Part shown: piece after piece, positions 57,469 through 64,000 of the stretch
Numbering within the stretch: position 1 is the stretch's first letter
Layout of the letters: every line of letters begins with the position of its first letter
DNA from: Acidovorax delafieldii
GTDB taxonomy: Bacteria > Pseudomonadota > Gammaproteobacteria > Burkholderiales > Burkholderiaceae_C
DNA: 64,000 bases
Reading direction: 5' to 3'
NCBI GenBank assembly: GCA_002377855.1
Contig: DFQQ01000002.1
Coordinates: 40,163-104,162, forward strand
Notes under the pieces: generated by a model
Seen by the model: only the letters and a program-made list of their open reading frames with translations
Database searches by the model: none
Told to the model about the DNA's origin: nothing
Program-made: the position numbers and the translations under genes

Positions 57469-58674
57469 ATGGATGAGAAGACTGCGCGAGATTCAGCGCC
57501 CAATGATCGATCAGCGGCACTGGTGACTACAACCCGTGGAGGCGTTCCCAAAAAGCGACGGCGCCCAAAGTCGCCCGAACTGGCGGTGCTCAGCCGCCCG
57601 GAACTGAAGTTGGAGCGACCTCTTTCGCTTTTTCCTGGATTGTCGCTGAGCATGTCATCGTCGCTCGCGCTAGGACCTGACACGCTCCTGCGGGTGATGA
57701 CTGGCGCAGGGACGATTGACTGGGTCCGCAAGAGTGCGCCTGGGTATATCTCTCTCCTGCGCAAGCTCGCCTATGTGACAAGGAAAGAACATGCGCTTTC
57801 GCCAGGGCTACGGAAGCTCGTGCTAACGGAATTCGCACCACTCCATAAAGTGCTTCCGAAAGCCGAAATTGAAAAGTCACTGGATGACTTGGAACACATC
57901 ATTGCAAGACCGACCTCCCCTTGGGCGCCCTTACTTGGAGGCATGCAGGCAGACGGCAACTTGCGGCTTGACGACACCCTTGTACGAATGTGCCAATGGA
58001 TGGTGGCGTGCGATGAGCATGCCTTCTACCTTGAGGACCTCGTGAGCTCAGGGCAGACCGCTGCAGCTGAAGCCCATCTTGCGCCGTTGATCGGAGAGGC
58101 ATGCGAAGCATGGTTGGTTCTGAACCCCAAACTGGCTATGCAGGCGCTCGCGGCGATAGAAGTCCCCTTGATGGCGCTTGCGCGGCTCGAGTATGAAGTG
58201 GCAGAAGCGGACGCGGGGCCAGGGATAGAGATTCAATCGTCGATATTGCGGCTGCTTGAGCCTGATGCACGGCCGATTGGGCACTGGGTCAGTGACGTCT
58301 GCTCATTAGCAGGGTGTCGAAACCTCGGTGAGCTGAGCACTGCGTTACTGCGATCTGGTGCGACGTATCGTGCTGGCGCTGTAAGCCACGAGCGCTTGAA
58401 AAAGTGGGCCCGCTCCAAAGAGGTGGCAATGCCTCCGGGTGCAGTGGGTGCGGTACTGATGGCCGTTACCTCCAGCACTAGTCGCGACATGCTGACGAAC
58501 AGATTTGGGGCTGCCCGCCTCCTGACCTTTCTCTGTGACCTTGTCCGTTCATCTACGATAGGGGCAGCCCCCACATGGCCGGAGGCACAGAGCCAGATAA
58601 GGAGCAGGTTCGCGCACGCCTTTCAAAACCAAGCGGCGCTGCGCTCATCGCGCAACGCCGTTCACCACGTCTAG
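57469..58674 (+). CDS. hypothetical protein, 401 aa
   Basis: ATG at 57469. A basic N-terminal segment (PKKRRRPKSPELAVLSR) is followed by an all-helical protein containing MTGAGTIDWVRKSAPGYISL, HALSPGLRKLVLTEFAPLHK and VSSGQTAAAEAHLAPLIGEA, near the end GAVGAVLMAVTSSTSRDM. There is no catalytic motif or membrane segment. It lies in the low-conservation part of the island downstream of the DUF4238 pair. I do not recognise a family. Confidence 0.65.
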   Translation: MDEKTARDSAPNDRSAALVTTTRGGVPKKRRRPKSPELAVLSRPELKLERPLSLFPGLSLSMSSSLALGPDTLLRVMTGAGTIDWVRKSAPGYISLLRKLAYVTRKEHALSPGLRKLVLTEFAPLHKVLPKAEIEKSLDDLEHIIARPTSPWAPLLGGMQADGNLRLDDTLVRMCQWMVACDEHAFYLEDLVSSGQTAAAEAHLAPLIGEACEAWLVLNPKLAMQALAAIEVPLMALARLEYEVAEADAGPGIEIQSSILRLLEPDARPIGHWVSDVCSLAGCRNLGELSTALLRSGATYRAGAVSHERLKKWARSKEVAMPPGAVGAVLMAVTSSTSRDMLTNRFGAARLLTFLCDLVRSSTIGAAPTWPEAQSQIRSRFAHAFQNQAALRSSRNAVHHV

Positions 58675-58676
58675 TT

Positions 58677-58838
58677 CTAAGTTTTGCGCTTTGCTGCGGC
58701 CTCTTGCTTCTGAAGGGTGGAATCGACACGCGTCGAAAATGACTTCGGCGGCGTCTTGCCTCCATTGGTCTTTGATTCTTTGGACATGATTCTCGACACG
58801 GCTTCGCGCGTGATAGGCGTTGGTTTGGGTTGCGACAT
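58677..58838 (-). CDS. small basic hypothetical protein, 53 aa
   Basis: MSQPKPTPITREAVSRIMSK, ESKTNGGKTPPKSFSTRVDS, TLQKQEAAAKRKT. AGAGGT lies 7 nt before the ATG at 58838. The layout (MT/P-rich start, SRI, KxNGG, SF..R.QS or similar, K/A tail) resembles a small protein family common on plasmids and integrative elements. Function unknown. It is convergent with the 401-aa gene, with the two stops 2 bp apart. Confidence 0.65.
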   Translation of the reverse strand: MSQPKPTPITREAVSRIMSKESKTNGGKTPPKSFSTRVDSTLQKQEAAAKRKT

Positions 58839-59609
58839 TGGTGTTACCTCTAAAAAAAATTGCCCTGCACCGCGCAGAGCAGATCAGATAAGAAGTTTCA
58901 AGCCCAGGCCAATGTGCAGGGGTACCGCTCCATAGAAACTGTGCGCGCACCAGCATCGCAAAAAACGGAAGTGCCGTAGATGTAGGGCAAGGGCGAGCGT
59001 CTGCTTCTGGCCCCATAGCTGCCGCTGGAGCATCGCATGCGAGCGACAGTAACCGCTGCAGAACTGACTTTGGGCGCGGCCGCTTCAGGCTGGTTGCCAT
59101 CCTTACTACAGAACAACTGAAAGCCCACTTTGCTGTGTTTTGCGGTCGTTCTGCATAAACTTCAAACTTAGTTTGGCAGGGCAGTTCCTCCGCGGGCCGA
59201 GGGGCACTTTTGCATCCCTCTCCTGGGCGCGCAGGCGTGGCGATGTCCAGATCTGACTCATGAAGCCGCAAGGTCCTCAAGCCTTGGATGGCCCAGCTTC
59301 GCAAAAGCGCTAGGCCCTTCCTACAGCTTTTGAGTTCGGGCACACCCACCCGCCCGATAAAAGTCGTCACTTTGCAAAATAAAAAGTGACACTGATCAAA
59401 TAAGCCATTAAAAACCGAGCCCAGCTGCTCAGCATTTCCACCATCTGGTCATCGGCGATGAACCCATGGCTGACCTGCGCCCTGAACAATGATGACGCTC
59501 TTCTCAAAAACCAACACCGCTATTACTTGGTGGCTTACCGTTCAGTCGTGCACAGGCCATAGCGCACTGACGTAAACATGTGCAGCTGCCTTCCTGCCAA
59601 TCTTTTGAC
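58839..59609. other. 771-bp region without a recognisable gene; right end of accessory DNA
   Basis: Both strands carry only frames with shadow-like composition. The only clear structure is a hairpin GTCACTTT / AAAGTGAC at 59368-59394. The native chromosome seems to resume soon after, since the palindromic element is found again at 60448. No tRNA-Thr sequence, att repeat or inverted repeat was found here. Confidence 0.5.
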
Positions 59610-60461
59610 ATGCCCTGTGCCTCCACACCCCGCTACCACTTCATCACCGGCCTTCCCCGCTCGGGCTCGACATTGCTGTCCGCCCTGCTGCTGCAAAACC
59701 CCCGCTTTCACGCAGGCATGACCAGCCCGGTGGGCGGCCTGTTTCGCGGCATGCTCAAACAGCTCGGAGCCGGCAGCGAGTTTGGCCCCGTGGTCACCAC
59801 CGAGCAGCGCAGGCGCCTGGCACGAGGCCTGTTTGACAGCTACTACGCAGACCTGGGGACCAGCAAGGAAGTCATCTTTGACACCAACCGCATGTGGAGC
59901 GCGCAAATGCCCGCGCTCATGGACCTGTTCCCCGGCGCCAAGCTCATTGCCTGCGTGCGCAATGTGGCCTGGGTGATGGACAGCATTGAACGCCGCTACC
60001 GCGCCAACCCCTACGAAATCACCCGCCTCTTTGGCGACGATACCGAGCGCAACACGGTCTACAGCCGGGTGGACACCCTGGCCCAGCGCAACCGCATGGT
60101 GGGCTACCCGTGGACGGCGCTCAAAGAAGCGTTTTATGGCGAGCACGCCAGCTCACTGCTGGTGGTGGACTATGAATTGCTGGCGCAAGCCCCGCAAAAA
60201 GTCCTGCCGCTCATCTACCAGTTTCTGGGCGAGCCCGAGTTTGCCCACGACTTTGAGCAAGTGACATACGACGCCCCCGAGTTTGACGAGGCACTGGGCC
60301 TGCACGGCCTGCACCAGGTGCGTGCCCAGGTGGGGCTGCAGCAGCGTGAAACCATTTTGCCGCCGGACCTGTTTGAGCAGTACAGCAAGCTGTCGTTCTG
60401 GCAGGACGGGGCCAATAGCCGTGCCAACGTCATCACCGCCAAAATTCATCAAAAAGCATAG
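59610..60461 (+). CDS. sulfotransferase family protein
   Basis: A 283-aa PAPS-dependent sulfotransferase-like protein: YHFITGLPRSGSTLLSALLL holds the 5'-phosphosulfate loop (LPRSGST), VIFDTNRMWSAQMPALMDLF and ACVRNVAWVMDSIERRYRAN the 3'-phosphate region (R..W..S). It ends HQKA-stop, and this last segment comes from the palindromic element at 60448. ATG at 59610; a GTG at 59580 is possible. It lies 64 bp before the giant DUF4347 adhesin gene, possibly co-transcribed. Confidence 0.88.
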   Translation: MPCASTPRYHFITGLPRSGSTLLSALLLQNPRFHAGMTSPVGGLFRGMLKQLGAGSEFGPVVTTEQRRRLARGLFDSYYADLGTSKEVIFDTNRMWSAQMPALMDLFPGAKLIACVRNVAWVMDSIERRYRANPYEITRLFGDDTERNTVYSRVDTLAQRNRMVGYPWTALKEAFYGEHASSLLVVDYELLAQAPQKVLPLIYQFLGEPEFAHDFEQVTYDAPEFDEALGLHGLHQVRAQVGLQQRETILPPDLFEQYSKLSFWQDGANSRANVITAKIHQKA

Positions 60462-60500
60462 CAGCCTGCGCTTATTACATAAGCGCTAGAGGCTACAAAC
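60448..60500 (+). repeat. dispersed palindromic element, copy i (overlapping sulfotransferase stop)
   Basis: TCATCAAAAAGCATAGCAGC, CTGCGCTTATTACATAAGCG, CTAGAGGCTACAAAC. Supplies the TAG stop codon and last residues of the sulfotransferase gene and lies in the leader of the adhesin gene. Confidence 0.75.
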
Positions 60501-60525
60501 ACTGAAATTCCTAAGGAGGAACACC

Positions 60526-63500
60526 ATGACCGACATTACCCAAGCCGCAAGCCCTGCGCGCAGCATCGTCTTCATCGACGCCCGCGTGCAAGATTCCGCC
60601 ACCCTGCTGCAGGGCCTGGAGCCTGGCACTGAGGTGGTGTTTCTGCAAGCTGGGCACGACGGTCTGGCGCAAATGGCTGCCGCCTTAGGAGAGCGCGGTG
60701 ACGTGGCTGCGGTGCAGGTCATTGCCCATGGAAGCGCCGGGCAGCTTTGGCTGGGTAACACCTTCCTTGACAACTCGGCGCTGCAGCGGCCCGAAGTACA
60801 AGCCCAACTGGCCGCGCTGGGCCGGGGGCTGACAGCGGATGGCGACTTGCTGATTTACGCCTGCAACACGGCGCAAGGCAGCGAGGGCGCGCAGTTCGTC
60901 AGCAACTTGGCCGCGCTCACGGGGGCGGATGTGGCGGCCAGTGAGGACCGCACCGGAGGGGGGGGGGATTGGGAGCTGGAGATTTCGACGGGAAGCATCG
61001 ATGTCACATCCGCCCTGAACGCCGTCGCCTATCACCACGACCTGGCGACCATCACCGTCACTACCGGCGCTGATAGCGGTGCGGGCTCTCTGCGTCAGGC
61101 CTTGGCCGATGCCTTGGCCGGTGACACCATCACCTTTCAGTCAAACATGACGGTCACGCTGAGCAACGGCGAACTGGCCATCAACAAGAGCCTGACTATC
61201 GACGGCGACCTGAACAATGACGGCATTGCCGATGTGACCCTCGATGGCAACCACAGCAGCCGGGTACTCAATGTCGACGCAGCCGGTGGACTCACGTTGG
61301 ACGGTTTGATCATCAAGAACGGACTGTCCGTCGGAAATGGGGGCGATAACACCGGGAACGTGACTGGTACAGGACGTCCTGGTACAGGGGGCCTGGGTGG
61401 CGCTATCAAGAATGCCGGTTCGCTGGTGATTCTCAACAGCACCATTACGGACAACAAGGCCTCCGGAGGTGGTGGAACTGGAGGCGGTTTCCCCAAGGGC
61501 GGCGGTGGCGGTGGCGGCGGTGGTTTCGGCGATGGTCTGGGTGGTCTCGGAGGCAAAGACAGAGCGGGTGAAGAGCCAACGGCACCCAGCCCAGGTCATG
61601 GCGGAAACGGCTCCGGCACAAGTGGCGGTCAGCGGGGCGGTTACGGAGGCAGTGATGTGGGCGGTGCTGGAGGCGGTGCAACCGTACCGTATGTTGGTAT
61701 AGGCTACTCAATTGGCGGAGCAGGTGCGACCGCGAGCAATGGAACCATTTCCATCGGCGGCGGTGGCGGCGGGAGTGGCGGTTTTTTTGATGGTGGCGCC
61801 GGTGGGGCCGCTGTGGGTGCCATTTTCAACAGCGGTAATTTGACCATCGTCAACAGCGCGATTGTGAACAACATCGCAGCGGGCGGCGGCGGCGGCGGTG
61901 GCGCGGCATCCAACTATGCTAGCAGTGGCAACGGTGGCGCCGGTGGCGCCGGCATTGGTGCCATTTGGAATAGCGCAGGCACGCTCCGCATTGATGCCGC
62001 CACCAACGCCAGCCTGCCCATTGGCAATGTAGGGGCCGGTGGCTTCGGCGGTACGGTCAGTGGCGCTGGCAACGTTACCGGTGTGGCGGGCATTTCTACC
62101 AACGGGGTTCTAGGTACTTACCAAAGTGATTTCCGCAACGCCAAAATCACCAATGCCACGTTTGACGCGAGCAGTGGATTACTGTCCGTCACGGGTACCA
62201 ATCTGCAGGCTGGTGATGTCATCAACGTCAGCAGTCTCTCGTTGAGTGGTGAGGGCGGCAGTTACACGCTGACCAGCGCTAATGTCACTGCCAGTAGCGC
62301 CACCCTGTTTGCGGTCATGCTCAATGCTACGGACCAACTGGCGGTTCGGAGCATCCTGAACAAGAACGGCAGTGTGGCTGTAGGAGGGGCTACTTTTAAT
62401 CTGGCGGCCGCAGCCGAATGGAATGTCACGAATGGTGCATTGGCCGACTCAACAGGCAATAGCATTGAGGTCAGCAACGTCACCGCCCCCACCATCACGT
62501 CGGCCACCTACGACGTGACGACCCACATTTTGGTCGTCAGCGGGCCCAACCTGGTCAAGACGATTGGCGCCTCCAACGACATCACGGTGTCTGCATTGAC
62601 CATCATCGGCGAAGGCGGAGCCACCCGAACGCTTTCGACCACCGGCAATGTCGAAATCACGTCGGCCACCAGCTTTGCTGTCACGCTGACCGGAGCCGAC
62701 CAGGCGGCGGTGAAAGTTTTGTTCAATAAGAGTGGCACCACATCCACCAACGGTACGGTCTACAACCTAACTGCCAGCGATGACTGGAACAGTGTCATTA
62801 CCGGCGGCGATATTGCTGACGCGAGCAATACTATTACGGTCTCCAACGTTCCTGTCCCGACTATTACCTCCTCTACATACAACGCCAGCACTGGCGTCTT
62901 GGTGGTGTCGGGCTCCGGGTTCAGCGGCTTGTTCGGCGCAGCGAATGACATCGTCGCCAACAAGTTCAGTTTGCAAGGAGAAGGAGGAGCGATCTACACG
63001 CTTACCAACACCAGCGACATCGAAATCACCTCGTCCACGTCTTTTACGCTGACACTGAGCGCAACAGACAGGGCTGCAGCCAACCTGATCATCAACAAGA
63101 ACGGCAGTTCGTCCAGCAGCGCCAGTACCTACAACCTGATCGCAGCAGAAGACTGGGCTGCAGGTGCAGATGCTGCCGTGGTGTTGGCCGATCTCACCGG
63201 CAATGGCATCACCGTCTCGAATGTGAAGGCTCCGACCGTTACTTCTGCCTCCTACAACGTGGCCACCGGCGTGCTGGTGGTCACGGGGAACAACCTTTTG
63301 TCTCTAGCCGGTGCCGACAATGACATTGTGGCCAGCAAAATTCAGTTGCATGGACAAGGTGGGCTCAACTACACGTTAACCGACACACCGAATGTGGACG
63401 TTGAGTCTGGCACCAGCTTCACCTTAACCGTAAGTACCAACGACAGGACTGCTCTGGCCACACTTATGAACAAGGACGGAGCATCTTCCACAGACAGATC

Positions 63501-64000
63501 CATTTACAACATCAGCTTACTTGAGGACTGGAATGCAGGTGCAGATATCCTAGTGACCATTGCAGATCTCGTTGGTAATAGTGTCACCGCTATTGACAGC
63601 GATCTGAATGCTCCTACTTGGATCTCAGCCGACGTCAACGCAAGCACATTGGTTCTGACCTACACAGACGCCAGCGAACTCGACGCCATCAATGTTGCAG
63701 CCACTGGCGCCTTTGCGGTGGTCTCTGGTGGTAGCGGCAATGCAGTGACCAGCGTAGCAGTCGACGGCTCGGCCAGGACAGTCACACTGACGCTCACAAC
63801 ACCAGTCAGCTTTGGTCAAGCCGTGACGGTTGCTTACAGCGATCCCTCCGCAGGAAACGATGCCAATGCTATTCAGGACGCCTCAGGTAACGACGCAACC
63901 AGCCTAGGCGTTACCGCTGTCACCAACAATACTCCTGACACTACGGTCCCAGTTTTTTCCACAGCCACAGTCAACGGCAGCCAACTGGTACTCACCTACA
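60526..64000 (+). CDS. giant DUF4347 / beta-helix / repeat adhesin (3' end outside window)
   Basis: The frame from the ATG at 60526 (GGAGG upstream) stays open to the right edge: at least 1158 codons, no stop. Residues about 10-175 are a DUF4347 domain (SIVFIDARVQDSATLLQGLE, PGTEVVFLQAGHDGLAQMAA, QVIAHGSAGQLWLGN, DGDLLIYACNTAQGSEGAQF). Next comes a beta-helix-like segment (GAGSLRQALADALAGDTITF, LTLDGLIIKNG), a Gly-rich stretch (about 61400-62060), then four repeats of about 113-127 aa starting near 62146, 62485, 62854 and 63229 (PTITSATYN...GVLVVSG...LxGEGG...NKxG...YNL). An SWM-type repeat starts at 63610 (APTWISADVNASTLVLTY, AYSDPSAGNDANAIQDASGN). Such proteins are type I secreted surface adhesins; no secretion genes are in view. 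Confidence 0.9.
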   Translation, partial: MTDITQAASPARSIVFIDARVQDSATLLQGLEPGTEVVFLQAGHDGLAQMAAALGERGDVAAVQVIAHGSAGQLWLGNTFLDNSALQRPEVQAQLAALGRGLTADGDLLIYACNTAQGSEGAQFVSNLAALTGADVAASEDRTGGGGDWELEISTGSIDVTSALNAVAYHHDLATITVTTGADSGAGSLRQALADALAGDTITFQSNMTVTLSNGELAINKSLTIDGDLNNDGIADVTLDGNHSSRVLNVDAAGGLTLDGLIIKNGLSVGNGGDNTGNVTGTGRPGTGGLGGAIKNAGSLVILNSTITDNKASGGGGTGGGFPKGGGGGGGGGFGDGLGGLGGKDRAGEEPTAPSPGHGGNGSGTSGGQRGGYGGSDVGGAGGGATVPYVGIGYSIGGAGATASNGTISIGGGGGGSGGFFDGGAGGAAVGAIFNSGNLTIVNSAIVNNIAAGGGGGGGAASNYASSGNGGAGGAGIGAIWNSAGTLRIDAATNASLPIGNVGAGGFGGTVSGAGNVTGVAGISTNGVLGTYQSDFRNAKITNATFDASSGLLSVTGTNLQAGDVINVSSLSLSGEGGSYTLTSANVTASSATLFAVMLNATDQLAVRSILNKNGSVAVGGATFNLAAAAEWNVTNGALADSTGNSIEVSNVTAPTITSATYDVTTHILVVSGPNLVKTIGASNDITVSALTIIGEGGATRTLSTTGNVEITSATSFAVTLTGADQAAVKVLFNKSGTTSTNGTVYNLTASDDWNSVITGGDIADASNTITVSNVPVPTITSSTYNASTGVLVVSGSGFSGLFGAANDIVANKFSLQGEGGAIYTLTNTSDIEITSSTSFTLTLSATDRAAANLIINKNGSSSSSASTYNLIAAEDWAAGADAAVVLADLTGNGITVSNVKAPTVTSASYNVATGVLVVTGNNLLSLAGADNDIVASKIQLHGQGGLNYTLTDTPNVDVESGTSFTLTVSTNDRTALATLMNKDGASSTDRSIYNISLLEDWNAGADILVTIADLVGNSVTAIDSDLNAPTWISADVNASTLVLTYTDASELDAINVAATGAFAVVSGGSGNAVTSVAVDGSARTVTLTLTTPVSFGQAVTVAYSDPSAGNDANAIQDASGNDATSLGVTAVTNNTPDTTVPVFSTATVNGSQLVLTY

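Noticed and set aside
58645..59370. 241-codon minus-strand frame
   Set aside because: It competes with the 53-aa ORF, which has an RBS and family-like composition; the longer frame has shadow-like residues.
61400..62060. Gly-rich tract as a CRISPR or simple-repeat artefact
   Set aside because: It is a coding GGN-rich stretch in the adhesin frame, without regular repeat-spacer spacing. No CRISPR array was seen anywhere.

Overview
The window reads as chromosomal DNA of a betaproteobacterium of the Comamonadaceae type, Acidovorax-like. The evidence is the high GC content, the classic synteny infB-rbfA-truB-typA and thrS-infC-rpmI-rplT-pheS-pheT-ihfA-merR-tRNA-Pro, and a short palindromic element (consensus close to TTTGATAGCTGCCAGCGCTT, about 8 nt, AAGCGCTAGAGGCCAAA) scattered through the core regions. 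I recall this element only informally from this family. No database search was possible, so family names rest on motifs and length.

Layout. 1-6.0 kb: a translation and ribosome-maturation operon (infB cut by the left edge, rbfA, truB, typA) joined by 4-bp stop/start overlaps. 6.1-15.4 kb: DMT transporter plus a 3-hydroxyisobutyryl-CoA hydrolase-like gene, smpB, ratA/rnfH-like pair, DUF4124 protein, guaB-guaA, and a divergent pair of poorly known genes. 15.5-16.6 kb: an intact IS1595-family element with 24-bp inverted repeats and an 8-bp near-duplication of the target. 16.6-21 kb: putA and a divergent Lrp-type regulator. 21-24 kb: small secreted protein, rlmD, lipoprotein, HbpS-like protein. 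24.2-32 kb: an iron block (hemP, a 54-aa membrane protein, exbD, exbB, tonB, a Bfd-like ferredoxin, an FMN 2-hydroxy-acid oxidase, a PiuC-type dioxygenase and a Fiu-like siderophore receptor) with Fur-box-like sites at three promoters. 32-34.2 kb: SWIB protein, RraA-like protein, second DMT transporter. 34.8-44.6 kb: aceA, thrS, infC, rpmI, rplT, pheS, pheT, ihfA, merR, tRNA-Pro.

45.5 to about 59.5 kb is an integrated accessory region. It starts in the 3' half of a broken tRNA-Thr gene, followed by a tyrosine integrase, hicAB, higBA, an excisionase-like HTH protein, a CHC2 zinc-finger protein and a frameshifted P4-type primase/helicase. A scarred segment follows in which two genes without start codons (one WYL-domain) meet head to head, then two DUF4238-type proteins, an unknown 401-aa protein and a 53-aa protein. 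The palindromic element is absent from this stretch and reappears at 60.45 kb, which marks the return to native chromosome. The window ends inside a very long open frame (60526 to beyond 64000) for a DUF4347 / beta-helix / repeat-containing secreted adhesin, preceded by a sulfotransferase.

The most interesting observation is a threonine-rich 13-codon leader peptide (6 Thr) followed by mutually exclusive hairpins and an intrinsic terminator directly upstream of thrS. It has the architecture of a translation-coupled transcription attenuator for threonyl-tRNA synthetase.
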